DNA of 64,000 nt, from contig NZ_CP083451.1 of NCBI RefSeq assembly GCF_020080045.1, positions 1,240,001 through 1,304,000 of the forward strand, in the 5' to 3' direction. This DNA is from Comamonas odontotermitis (GTDB lineage: Bacteria > Pseudomonadota > Gammaproteobacteria > Burkholderiales > Burkholderiaceae_C). A model generated the notes under the pieces. That model made no database searches. It had not been told where the DNA came from and saw only the letters and a program-made list of their open reading frames with translations. The position numbers were made by a program, and so were the translations under genes. Of the stretch, positions 8,598 through 16,879 are shown piece after piece (position 1 is the first letter of the stretch; each line of letters opens with the position of its first letter).

Positions 8598-10177
8598 TCA
8601 AGAACATCATTGACAAACTGCTGGGCAAGAGCGCTGCCGTCGGCAAGGCCAAGAACCCATTCGGCAAGCGCGAGGAAGTGCCTGTCGAGGTGCACCATAT
8701 CGATCCCAAGCTGGTGGACCGGCGCGCCGTTGATGTCTGCAGCACCTTGAAGGAAGCTGGGTTTGAGGCTTATATCGTCGGCGGCGCCGTGCGCGATCTG
8801 CTGCTGGGTCTGCGCCCCAAGGATTTCGACGTGGCCACCAACGCCACGCCCGAGCAGGTCAAGAACCTGTTTCGCCGCGCCTTCATCATTGGGCGGCGCT
8901 TTCGCATCGTGCACGTGGTTTACGGTCGCGGCCGCGAGAATGAAGTCATCGAAGTCACCACCTTCCGCGCCTTCCTCGACAGCTCCAAGGCCGAGCAGGT
9001 GCAGGGCAACGAAAAAACCAGCAAGGCCGCCCTTGCCGGCATGAAGCTGGCGGTGGACGAAAGTGGCCGCGTGCTGCGCGACAACGTCTGGGGTCCGCAG
9101 AACGAGGACGCGGCGCGCCGCGACTTCACCGTCAACGCCATGTACTACGATCCGCAGACGCAGATCGTGGTGGATTACCACAAGGGCATCCGCGATGCGC
9201 AAAAGCTCGTGCTGCGCATGATCGGCGACCCGGCCACGCGCTACCGCGAAGACCCGGTGCGCATCATCCGTGCCGTGCGCTTTGCCGCCAAGCTCAGCAA
9301 GAAAGGCTTCACCATCGACCCCAAGACGGCCAAGCCGCTGGTCGAGTGCGCGCAGCTGCTGCAGGAAGTGCCCCAGAGCCGCATGTTCGATGAGATGCTC
9401 AAGCTGCTGCAGACCGGCCATGCGCTCGCGTCGGTCGAGCAGTTGCGCAAGCTGGGCCTGGCCAAGGGCATCTATCCTCTGCTGGACGTGGTGGTAGATC
9501 GTGCCGATCTGCCCTTTGTGCAGGCTGCGCTGATGGACACCGACCGCCGCGTGGCCGAAGGCAAGAGCGTGGCGCCGAGCTTCTTGCTCGCCTGCGTGCT
9601 GTGGCAGGACGTGAAGGCAGGCTGGGATGCGCGCCTGGATCGGGGCGAGCACCCGTTCCCGGCCCTGCAGGATGCGATTGACGAGGTGTTCAACCTGCGC
9701 ATTGGCGATGTGTCAGGGCGCGGCAAGCTGGCCGCCGACATGCGCGAGATCTGGGTGATGCAGCCGCGCTTTGAAAAGCGCACGGGCAGCACGCCGTTCG
9801 GCATGATCGCCCAGGTGCGTTTCCGTGCGGGCTTTGACTTCCTGCGCCTGCGTGCCGATGTGGACGAGGTGGACGAGATGCTGGCCAACTGGTGGCAGGA
9901 GTTCCAGCAGGCCGACGAGGCACGCCGGGAAGACCTGATCGCCCAGGTGCGCGAAGAGCAGCGTGCCAAACAAAAGGGCGCCACAGGTGCCAAGCGGGGT
10001 GCCAAAAAGCCGGCCAGCAAGGCCCCGGTGGAGAGCTCGGACGCCAGCGCGCTGCAGGCCGTAGCCCAGCAGGCACTGAATGACGGGGAAACATTGGATG
10101 CACCCGCCAAGAAGCGCCGCCGCCGCCGTCGCAAGCCCGGAGGCGCAGGGCAGGGCAACAGCGGTGCGGGTGAGTGA
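8594..10177 (+). CDS. pcnB: Poly(A) polymerase I
   Basis: Adds 3' A-tails to RNA, promoting decay by exonucleases such as PNPase, whose gene is also in this window. The 527-residue nucleotidyltransferase has GGAVRDLLLG at 63-72, the catalytic DFD at 77-79, and the RRFRIVHV signature, followed by the RNA-binding region. The C-terminus is an Ala/Lys-rich tail ending in a run of Arg (KKRRRRRRKPGG), typical of betaproteobacterial PcnB. It overlaps the preceding HAD gene by four bases. Confidence 0.94.
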   Translation: MIKNIIDKLLGKSAAVGKAKNPFGKREEVPVEVHHIDPKLVDRRAVDVCSTLKEAGFEAYIVGGAVRDLLLGLRPKDFDVATNATPEQVKNLFRRAFIIGRRFRIVHVVYGRGRENEVIEVTTFRAFLDSSKAEQVQGNEKTSKAALAGMKLAVDESGRVLRDNVWGPQNEDAARRDFTVNAMYYDPQTQIVVDYHKGIRDAQKLVLRMIGDPATRYREDPVRIIRAVRFAAKLSKKGFTIDPKTAKPLVECAQLLQEVPQSRMFDEMLKLLQTGHALASVEQLRKLGLAKGIYPLLDVVVDRADLPFVQAALMDTDRRVAEGKSVAPSFLLACVLWQDVKAGWDARLDRGEHPFPALQDAIDEVFNLRIGDVSGRGKLAADMREIWVMQPRFEKRTGSTPFGMIAQVRFRAGFDFLRLRADVDEVDEMLANWWQEFQQADEARREDLIAQVREEQRAKQKGATGAKRGAKKPASKAPVESSDASALQAVAQQALNDGETLDAPAKKRRRRRRKPGGAGQGNSGAGE

Positions 10178-10190
10178 TTGCTCTTTTATT

Positions 10191-10208
10191 GATAGCTTGT
10201 GGCGCCTT
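10191..10208 (+). repeat. Half-site of the dispersed GATAGCT palindrome
   Basis: GATAGCTTGTGGCGCCTT matches one arm of the full palindromes at 14421 and 24793. It lies between pcnB and folK. Confidence 0.45.
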
Positions 10209-10234
10209 CCGTATATGCGCTGCAGCCTGTTTTT

Positions 10235-10801
10235 ATGAGTAATTTTGCATTGCCGCTTGCAGCGCAGGCGCAGCAGCAACCTGACGGTGACTGGACACCT
10301 GCTGTAGGGCACGCCGTGCGCGCGTGGATTGGGCTGGGTGCCAACCTGGGAGATCGCGGGGAGGCGATGCAGCAGGCATTGGCGCAACTGGCGACCACGC
10401 CCGGGGTGGCGGTGGAGCGGGTGTCGTCGCTGTACGCCAGCAAGCCGGTGGATTCAGACGGGCCGGATTACCTCAATGCCGTGGCCCAGTTGGTGACCCG
10501 GCTGCCTGCCCATGCATTGCTCCTGGTACTGCAGCAACTGGAGCAGGCGGCAGGCCGTGAGCGCCCTTATCGCAATGCGCCGCGCACCCTTGATCTGGAT
10601 TTGCTGCTGTACGCCAGCCGCGAGACGGTGGTGAGCCTGCCCGATCTGCAGGTGCCGCACCCGCGCATGTGGCAGCGTGCCTTTGTGCTGTCGCCACTGC
10701 AGGAGTTGCAGCCTGCATGGGTCAGCGATGCGCAACTGCAGCCGCTCTTGGTGCAGGGTGTGGCGCGCGCAGAAGGCCCGGCCTGGGCACTGCCTGCTTA
10801 G
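10235..10801 (+). CDS. folK: 2-amino-4-hydroxy-6-hydroxymethyldihydropteridine diphosphokinase
   Basis: Pyrophosphorylates 6-hydroxymethyl-7,8-dihydropterin in folate synthesis. The 188-residue protein has GLGANLGD at 33-40 and the diagnostic RTLDLDLLLY at 117-126. The N-terminus (about 28 residues rich in Gln and Ala) is longer than usual; the core begins at AWIGLGANLG. It closes the hda-pcnB operon. Its TAG stop codon abuts a 20-base copy of a MITE end. Confidence 0.93.
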   Translation: MSNFALPLAAQAQQQPDGDWTPAVGHAVRAWIGLGANLGDRGEAMQQALAQLATTPGVAVERVSSLYASKPVDSDGPDYLNAVAQLVTRLPAHALLLVLQQLEQAAGRERPYRNAPRTLDLDLLLYASRETVVSLPDLQVPHPRMWQRAFVLSPLQELQPAWVSDAQLQPLLVQGVARAEGPAWALPA

Positions 10802-10819
10802 ATCGTAAATACGTTCTTA
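10800..10819 (-). repeat. Solo terminal repeat of the MITE-like element
   Basis: AGATCGTAAATACGTTCTTA is the reverse complement of a close match to the terminal repeats of the 58829-59062 element. It overlaps the last bases of the folK stop codon. Confidence 0.5.
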
Positions 10820-10826
10820 GGTCGCA

Positions 10827-10912
10827 CCAGGACAAAAAAGGCGCCGGGGGTGTCGCCAGAGCGTGGCATTTTCGATGCCTACCCCTCTGTGCACCCGCAG
10901 CGCCTGTCCTGG
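10827..10912. other. Nested inverted repeats between folK and the Bug gene
   Basis: CCAGGACA (10827-10834) pairs with TGTCCTGG (10905-10912). Inside, GGGGT...ACCCC and GTGGCAT/ATGCCTAC can pair around a TTTCG loop. The structure fills the gap between convergent genes and may end transcription, although it lacks a long T run. Confidence 0.4.
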
Positions 10913-10972
10913 ATGGACGGGGGCAGATAACCGCACCCCCACCATCCTCTCCATCACCGGCTGCCCAGGCGG

Positions 10973-11941
10973 TCAGTCCACCTTGGCGCCGGACATCTTC
11001 ACCACCGATTCGTACTTGTTGCGCTCGGCAGCCATGAACTTGTCGAACTGCGCAGGCGTGGTGGGCACGGGTTCGGCCATCAGACCAGCGAATTTGGTCT
11101 TGGTGGCCGGGTCTTTCAGCGCATCGGTAAAGGCCTTGTTCAGGCGGTTGATGACCTCGGCAGGTGTGCCGGCCGGAGCCACCAGACCCCACCAGGTATC
11201 GATCTCAAAGCCCTTGAGCGTGTTTGCCAGTGGCTGCACGCCCGGCAGCATGGGGCTCTCGTGCAGGCTGGTGACAGCCAGCGCCTTGAGCTTGCCGCTG
11301 TGGATGTTGGCCGATGCTGCGGCCAGGTTATCGATGTTGAAATCCACTTCGCCCGACAACAGAGCCAGTTGCGCGGGGTTGGCGCCGCGGTAGGGAACGT
11401 GCACGGCGAAAATGCCGGCCTGGCGCTTCATCATCTCGCCTGCCAGGTGGCCCGCGCTGCCGTTGCCGCCGCTGCCGTAGTTCAGCTTACCGGGGTTCTT
11501 CTTGGCGTAGGCGATCAGGTCGGCCACATTGTTGATGCCCAGGCTCTGCGCGCGCTGGGCGTTCATCACCAGCACATTGGGTACACGCACCATCTGCGTG
11601 ATCGCGGCAAAGTCCTTGCCGGCGTCAAAAGGCATCTTGCTGTAGAGCCAGGGATTGACGGCATGGGTAGCCGTGGCTGCCAGGCCGATGGTCAGCCCAT
11701 CGGGCGCTGCCTTGGCAACGATGTCGGCCCCGATATTGCCGCCTGCGCCGGCCTTGTTGTCCACCACCACGGTGCCCAACTGGTCCCGTACCCTCTCGGC
11801 CAGGACGCGCGAGGTCACATCCAGCGGGCCGCCGGGTGCGTAGGGCACCACCAGGCGGATCACGGGTTCTGCAAATGCGCCTGGCGCTGCCAGGGTGGAT
11901 GCGGCCAGCACGGCCGACAACAAAAGGTTTCTGCGTTGCAT
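10973..11941 (-). CDS. Bug-family tripartite tricarboxylate transporter substrate-binding protein
   Basis: Periplasmic solute-binding protein (TctC family) of 322 residues. A Sec signal peptide (MQRRNLLLSAVLAASTLAAP, cleavage near AFA-EP) precedes the family start IRLVVPYAPGGPLDVTSRVL. Bug proteins bind carboxylates or other small molecules; this family is greatly expanded in Comamonadaceae and Bordetella, and the ligand cannot be predicted. No TctA/TctB membrane genes lie nearby, so it is an orphan binding protein, as is usual. Confidence 0.93.
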   Translation of the reverse strand: MQRRNLLLSAVLAASTLAAPGAFAEPVIRLVVPYAPGGPLDVTSRVLAERVRDQLGTVVVDNKAGAGGNIGADIVAKAAPDGLTIGLAATATHAVNPWLYSKMPFDAGKDFAAITQMVRVPNVLVMNAQRAQSLGINNVADLIAYAKKNPGKLNYGSGGNGSAGHLAGEMMKRQAGIFAVHVPYRGANPAQLALLSGEVDFNIDNLAAASANIHSGKLKALAVTSLHESPMLPGVQPLANTLKGFEIDTWWGLVAPAGTPAEVINRLNKAFTDALKDPATKTKFAGLMAEPVPTTPAQFDKFMAAERNKYESVVKMSGAKVD

Positions 11942-12030
11942 AGGAGTGGTTTGCGGTTTAAAAAAGAGAGCTACTTGCGGTTGTTGGTATTGGTTTTCGA
12001 TGGATTTTATGTTCGAAACTCAATAAAAAT

Positions 12031-12046
12031 AAGCATAAGCAGCTAT
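12031..12046 (-). repeat. Half-site of the dispersed GATAGCT palindrome
   Basis: AAGCATAAGCAGCTAT is followed by a T run just beyond the stop codon of the reductase at 12057, where it could aid transcription termination or mRNA stability. No opposing arm was found. Confidence 0.4.
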
Positions 12047-12056
12047 AGTTTTTTTA

Positions 12057-13112
12057 TCAGACCTTGTTCTGCTTGTCTGCTTCGGTGACAAAGGAGTCGG
12101 CATGGAACGCATCATCGGGCAGGCTGCGCTGTGCGGTAAAGCTTGCGCGGGCCGAGTCCACCACGATGGGCGCGCCGCAGGCATACACCTCGTGGCCTGA
12201 CAGATCGGCAAAATCGTCCAGTACGGCCTGGTGCACAAAGCCGGTGCGGCCGCTCCAGCCGTCTTCGGGCAGGGCGTTGGATACCACGGGTACGTAACGC
12301 AGGCTGGGCATTTCGGCGCAGCGGGCATTCACCCAGTCGCTCATGTACAGATCCTGCGGCCGGCGGCCACCCCAGTACAGCACGGCGGGACGGGTAATGC
12401 CCTTGTGCTGCAAATGCTCGATCAACGCCTTGATGGGCGCAAAGCCGGTACCCGATGCGAGCAGCACCATGGGCTTGTCGCTGTCCTCATTGAGGTAGAA
12501 GCTGCCAAACGGGCCTTCGATGCGCAATATCTCGCGCTCTTTCATTGCGCCAAACACATGGTCGGTGAACAGGCCGCCAGGGGTGTGGCGAATGTGCAGC
12601 TCCAGCCCGGGGCCGGTGTCCTGCTGGTGTGGAGCCACGGCCATCGAGTACGCGCGGCGCGCGCCGCCCGCCAGCAGGAATTCGATGTACTGGCCCGCGT
12701 GGTAGCGGAAGGTGTCTGCCGCAGGCAACTGCAGGCGCAGCTTGATCACATCGGGCGAAAGGCGTTCGAGCGTCTGCACCCGCACCGGCATCTTCTTGAC
12801 CGGGAAGGCGCTCTCGTCGGTGACATGGCGCGATTCGATCACCACATCGCTCGTCGGCACGGCGCAGCACGGCAGGATCAGGCCCGCCGCCTCTTCCTCG
12901 GCGCTCAGCGCGCGATCGCTGTGCGGGCCATGTACGACGGTGCCACTGAGCTTCTTGCACTTGCAGGAGCTGCAGGCGCCGTCCTTGCAGCCATAGGGCA
13001 GACCCACGCCGCTGCGGATGGCGGCGGTCAGGATGGCTTCAGAGGCTTGGGTGGCAAATGCGCGTCCGCTGGGGAGAACCGAGATTTGAAACGCGCTGGG
13101 AGAAGAGCTCAT
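12057..13112 (-). CDS. 2Fe-2S ferredoxin/flavodoxin-NAD reductase-type oxidoreductase
   Basis: The 351-residue electron-transfer protein has an N-terminal plant-type ferredoxin domain with Cys42, Cys47, Cys50 and Cys82, then an FAD-binding barrel (RAYSMAVAP) and an NAD(P)-binding domain (ASGTGFAPIKALIEHL). This order matches the reductases often labelled CDP-6-deoxy-3,4-glucoseen reductase, and also reductase components of oxygenases. No oxygenase or deoxysugar genes lie nearby, so its partner is unknown. The start at 13112 (MSSSPSAF) sits directly before the ferredoxin domain. Confidence 0.9.
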   Translation of the reverse strand: MSSSPSAFQISVLPSGRAFATQASEAILTAAIRSGVGLPYGCKDGACSSCKCKKLSGTVVHGPHSDRALSAEEEAAGLILPCCAVPTSDVVIESRHVTDESAFPVKKMPVRVQTLERLSPDVIKLRLQLPAADTFRYHAGQYIEFLLAGGARRAYSMAVAPHQQDTGPGLELHIRHTPGGLFTDHVFGAMKEREILRIEGPFGSFYLNEDSDKPMVLLASGTGFAPIKALIEHLQHKGITRPAVLYWGGRRPQDLYMSDWVNARCAEMPSLRYVPVVSNALPEDGWSGRTGFVHQAVLDDFADLSGHEVYACGAPIVVDSARASFTAQRSLPDDAFHADSFVTEADKQNKV

Positions 13113-13260
13113 CGCACCAAAATTCCTTCGACACAAAACAAGGGCGCCCACGAGCGCCCGAACCTGAAACCGTGGGGGTGTTGTACCGGCACACCGCATG
13201 GGCCGATGCGTGGCATGCGCCACGCGGTAGACTGCGGGCCGGACGCGGCCATTGGAGGTG

Positions 13261-14424
13261 ATGGGCCGCACCAGACAGACTGTAAGAGTGTGTTTCTACT
13301 CCCCCGAAAAGCTTATTGTGCCTTCAATTCAAAAACCGCAGCGCGTGCGGCGTGTACCACGCGCGCTGCCTTCGCGCTTCAGGCGGCAGCGTGTGTTGAT
13401 CGTTGGCTGCGGCGACGTGGGCCAGCGCGTGGCCCGTCTGTGGCAGCCTGTGGAGCGTCGCATTTCGATGCAACTGGCCGCTGGCGCTCATCTGGTATGT
13501 GCTGAATCATCAAATTTGATAGCAAAAGAGGGTGTTCACCCCAATCACCGGCAGCCTCTGGTGCGGGCGCTCACCTCATCGCCAGACAAATGTGCCGCAC
13601 TGCGTGCGCAGGGCATTCTGCCGCTGCTGGGCAACCTTGACGATGTGACCAGCCTGCGCCGGCTGGCAGGGCTGGCGCAGCGCGTGGTGCATCTGGCGCC
13701 GCCTGCTGCCATCGCATCCGCCGAAGGCGAGGCTGCAGCCAGCGTGCAGGACCGGCGCACCCGCCATCTGTTGCGGGCGCTGGTGCGCCGGGCCCATAGC
13801 GCGCCCGCTCTGGTGTATGGATCGACCAGCGGCGTATATGGCGACTGGCAAGGCGCCTGGGTGGATGAGGCCATGCCCCTCAGAGCCACCACGGCGCGAG
13901 CGCTGCGGCGGGTGGACGCCGAAAGCCAGTTGCGGAGCTGGGCTCTGCGCTTTCAGCACAGCGGCGTGCGGGTGCATGTGCTGCGTATCCCCGGCATTTA
14001 CGCAGGCGACCGCGAGGGCGGCACGCCGGTTGCGCGCCTGCTGCGGGGCACGCCCGCATTGCGGGCAGAGGACGATGTTTTCACCAGCCATATCCATGCG
14101 GACGACCTGGCGCGCGCCGTGGCGCTGGCGCTGTGGCGCGGCAGACCACAGCGCACCACCAACGTGGCAGATGATTCCGCCCTGCGCATGGGCGATTATT
14201 TCGACCTGGCCGCCGACCTGTGGCAATTGCCGCGCCCGCCGCGTATCAGCCGGGCGGATGCGGCGCAGCAACTCAGCCCTGTGCTGCTGAGCTTCATGAG
14301 CGAATCGCGCCGTGTGTCCAACCGGCGCATGAAGACGGAGCTGGGCCTGAGGCTGCGCTACCCGACGGTGCAGCAAGGCCTGGCGGCGGCATATCAGTTG
14401 TCAATGGATTTGCCAAAAAAATAG
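13261..14424 (+). CDS. NAD-dependent epimerase/dehydratase family (SDR) protein
   Basis: Extended SDR-type protein of about 387 residues with the nucleotide-binding motif VLIVGCGDVGQRVA and the conserved GSTSGVYGDWQG segment. Substrate is unknown. The start is uncertain: ATG 13261 has GGAGG too close, and GTG 13318, nearer the core, is possible. Residues about 70-95 (bases near 13470-13560) look like an insertion in the first Rossmann unit and contain an AATTTGATAGC half-site of a dispersed repeat. The TAG stop lies inside the palindrome at 14421. Confidence 0.8.
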   Translation: MGRTRQTVRVCFYSPEKLIVPSIQKPQRVRRVPRALPSRFRRQRVLIVGCGDVGQRVARLWQPVERRISMQLAAGAHLVCAESSNLIAKEGVHPNHRQPLVRALTSSPDKCAALRAQGILPLLGNLDDVTSLRRLAGLAQRVVHLAPPAAIASAEGEAAASVQDRRTRHLLRALVRRAHSAPALVYGSTSGVYGDWQGAWVDEAMPLRATTARALRRVDAESQLRSWALRFQHSGVRVHVLRIPGIYAGDREGGTPVARLLRGTPALRAEDDVFTSHIHADDLARAVALALWRGRPQRTTNVADDSALRMGDYFDLAADLWQLPRPPRISRADAAQQLSPVLLSFMSESRRVSNRRMKTELGLRLRYPTVQQGLAAAYQLSMDLPKK

Positions 14425-14459
14425 CTTCTGGCGCTTTGCAGATAAGCGCAAGAAGCTAT
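14421..14459. repeat. Full copy of dispersed palindrome, likely bidirectional terminator
   Basis: The arms ATAGCTTCTGGCGCTT and AAGCGCAAGAAGCTAT pair at 15 of 16 positions around a seven-base loop, preceded by an A run. It sits between convergent genes. The first bases provide the stop codon of the SDR gene. Confidence 0.7.
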
Positions 14460-14481
14460 CAATAGGGGAGCGATTGCCTTG

Positions 14482-15282
14482 TCAGCAAGCGGCGCTGCCG
14501 CCTTGGCTGCGGCAGTTTCGTGGGTTGACGCTAGGCTGTACGGGGCGGGGAGCCGTCTCGCCAATCTGGCCTCGGGGGTGGGAATAGCCTTGCGAATCCA
14601 CGCACTTGAACACATCGCAGCGGGTGATGGAAGGGGCAGGTTGCACCGGCTGGGGCTGGGGCCGGGGCGGATGGGGGCGCCCATGGGGATAGCGGTCCCA
14701 ATAGTCGTCGTTGACCACGGTCGTTGAAGGCGCGGGGCGGCTGGCTTCGAGGCGGCCATAGGCGTCAGGGCCCATGCAGTCGAGTTCCATCTGGCGCTTT
14801 GCGGCATCCAGTTGTGCCTGGCTGCCCATGCTGCGGTCTGCCGCCGCGGCAGAGGCTGCGGTGTAGCGCTCGCGTGACTGGTGACAGGCGGCCGAGTTGG
14901 CGTAATCGGGGCGTTGGCGGCCCTGACTGCGGGTGGCTGCATTCTGGGCCGTGCGCTCATCGGCTTCGAGCTTTCGCTGTTCCAACTCCTGCTCGCGCCT
15001 CTCTGCCTTGGCGCGGAGTGCTTCGCGCTCGCGTGCGCGGTCCTGGGCCAGCTCCTCATCGCTCTTGCGGCGCTCGATCTCGGTGGCGCTGGTACCGCGT
15101 GCGCATTCACCATCGGTATAGGTGACCTTGCCCGTAGCCGGGTCTGTGCAGCGGGTCACCTGCGCCTGCGCGCCATGGGGCCCCGCCAGCCACAGGCTGG
15201 TACCAGCGACGACGGCCAGCCCCCAGCTTCTGATTTGCAAGGCGGTATGCATGGTGCGAAGCGATGCAGAAGGTTGGCGCAT
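14482..15282 (-). CDS. DUF4124 domain-containing secreted protein
   Basis: The 266-residue protein has a signal peptide (hydrophobic GLAVVAGTSLWLAG, cleavage near AQA-Q) and then the DUF4124 pattern VTRCTDPATGKVTYTDGECA near residues 40-60. A charged Glu/Arg-rich helical stretch and a Pro/His-rich segment follow, with Cys pairs near the C-terminus. DUF4124 proteins are predicted periplasmic and of unknown function. An alternative start at 15252 (MHTALQ) would give a shorter signal peptide. Confidence 0.82.
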   Translation of the reverse strand: MRQPSASLRTMHTALQIRSWGLAVVAGTSLWLAGPHGAQAQVTRCTDPATGKVTYTDGECARGTSATEIERRKSDEELAQDRAREREALRAKAERREQELEQRKLEADERTAQNAATRSQGRQRPDYANSAACHQSRERYTAASAAAADRSMGSQAQLDAAKRQMELDCMGPDAYGRLEASRPAPSTTVVNDDYWDRYPHGRPHPPRPQPQPVQPAPSITRCDVFKCVDSQGYSHPRGQIGETAPRPVQPSVNPRNCRSQGGSAAC

Positions 15283-15324
15283 GGTCAGGATTGTTCTTGC
15301 CAGGTGATGGACGGGCTGGGCGCG

Positions 15325-15765
15325 TCAGCGCTGCCATTGCTGGGGACGGGTCTCCCGGTAGCCCGGCGTGAAGCGGCTGCCCCCGCCACTGGGGCGCGAA
15401 GGGCGGGCACCGCCGCCATCGATGGGGCGTCCAATGTTCGCGCCCGTGCCTGGGGAGACATAGCTGGGGCGGTTGCCATGGTAGGACGGGCGGTCATACC
15501 CTCCGTGACCTGGGCGGTAGTAGCCGCCGCCGGGGCGGTAGTAGGGACGCCCGCCGCCATACACATAGGTGGGCGAGCTTTCGATCACCAGCGACGATCC
15601 GCCGTAGTAGGGATAGCCGCTGTAGCCGTAACCATAGCCGCTGGAATAGGTGGAATAGGCATCACCGGTGTAGTAGGCGCCATCGACGGGTGCGACGACG
15701 CAGCCTGTCAGCAATGCGGCACCGGCGATGGTGGCCATCAGGGTGCCCAGTCGTGCGATAGTCAT
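15325..15765 (-). CDS. Gly/Tyr-rich predicted lipoprotein
   Basis: The 146-residue protein starts MTIARLGTLMATIAGAALLTGCV; LLTGC is a lipobox with Cys near residue 22. The mature part is rich in Gly, Tyr, Pro and Arg (YGYGYSGYPYYGG, then RPYYRPGGGYYRPGHGG), and looks unstructured. No function is known. CAGGAGAAA precedes the start well. It lies just downstream of a second lipoprotein gene whose start resembles it, suggesting tandem duplication. Confidence 0.75.
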   Translation of the reverse strand: MTIARLGTLMATIAGAALLTGCVVAPVDGAYYTGDAYSTYSSGYGYGYSGYPYYGGSSLVIESSPTYVYGGGRPYYRPGGGYYRPGHGGYDRPSYHGNRPSYVSPGTGANIGRPIDGGGARPSRPSGGGSRFTPGYRETRPQQWQR

Positions 15766-15854
15766 GTTTCGTTTCTCCTGGTGGTTCGAGGCTGGCAGAA
15801 CCACAAAATCTACTGGTGCGGCGACACTGGTGCCCCGCTGCACCGATTCGCCTG

Positions 15855-16340
15855 TCAGCAAGGATGGGATGGCACGTTGATGGTGTCGCTGCCGGAGCGG
15901 ACCTGGTCGCGGTAGCGGGCGCAATCGGCCTGTTGCTGCGAGCTCCCAAAACGGCTGCGGTTGTTGTCGCGCTCGCGCTGCTGGCGATCACGGTCACGCT
16001 CGCGGGCCTGGCGATCGAGTTCACGGCGGCGGTCTTCATCGCGGGCGCGCTGGTCACGGTCGCGGTCACGCGCCTGGCGGTCACGGTCACGTTCCCGCTC
16101 ACGGGCCTCGCGTTCACGTTCGCGCTCGCGTTCGGCGCGCTGGCGATCGCGGTCACGTTCGCGGTAGTAGCGGTCGTCGTAATAGCCGTCGCGCACATAG
16201 ACGGTATCGCCAGGGCGGTTGTAGCCATAGCCATAGCCGCCATCCCCATAGTAGCCATCGCTGCCCGTGGCAACGCAGCCAGTGGCGGCGAACAGCGTAC
16301 CGGCAATGGCAGCCACGCTCAGCAAATGACGACGATTCAT
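15855..16340 (-). CDS. Predicted lipoprotein with Arg/Asp/Glu repeat tract
   Basis: The 161-residue protein begins MNRRHLLSVAAIAGTLFAAT with lipobox FAATGC, then a Gly/Tyr segment (GYYGDGGYGYGYNRPGD). About 65 residues of alternating Arg and Asp/Glu follow, built from short repeats such as RDRDRQ and REREREARE. The C-terminus has a Cys pair (QADCARYRD, PSHPC). The tract probably forms a highly charged helix. ATG 16340 has AAAGGT nine bases upstream. Function is unknown; the neighbouring lipoprotein gene at 15325 appears related at its N-terminus. Confidence 0.75.
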   Translation of the reverse strand: MNRRHLLSVAAIAGTLFAATGCVATGSDGYYGDGGYGYGYNRPGDTVYVRDGYYDDRYYRERDRDRQRAEREREREREARERERDRDRQARDRDRDQRARDEDRRRELDRQARERDRDRQQRERDNNRSRFGSSQQQADCARYRDQVRSGSDTINVPSHPC

Positions 16341-16879
16341 AGTTTTGAGACCTTTCATGCGGACGAGGGCAGAGGCATTCCCTGGTGTGAGACGGCCCTT
16401 CAACCCTGCTAAATACCTCCATGCTAACTGCTGGGTGCGAGGTGTGGCGAACATTCGCCCATGTATGTAAATACGCTTGAATGCCTCAGGGGGTTGACCG
16501 CTGCCCTCGTGAGGTGGATGGTTTTGCCTATCTTTACAGAAAACAGCGCGTAGCGGATTGCCTACAGATAAGACGGGTTCGTGCTGGTTCCAGCATCGTT
16601 CGTACCCAAAAGCGGCTGGATGGCGCAAAGCGCGGCAAACGGCAATGTTGCAGAGCAGCATTTCGCTTCGTGGCGTGAGGCGCGCGCGGCTTATATGCGA
16701 TTTCGTCCAGGCTGTGTCGCTTTTTTTACAGGAATTCTCCTAATATCGGTGCAGGGCTTTGCGGGACAAGAATCTGGTTCACGCGATCAAAGTCTGCGCA
16801 GGCGGTGGCATGGTGCCATCGGTGTGGCGCGGCGGGGGATGGCGATCTACTACAGATGCACTTGATGGAGTACTACGCA
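16341..16879. other. 539-base gap between lipoprotein and LivK-like genes
   Basis: The gap separates divergent genes. Both-strand reading showed no convincing gene, RNA or strong promoter. Short open frames here have no family features. Confidence 0.4.

Noticed and set aside
15961-16167. Short repeats in the 16-kb region considered as CRISPR or tandem array
   Set aside because: They encode the Arg/Asp/Glu tract of a lipoprotein; units are short, irregular and in frame, with no spacers.
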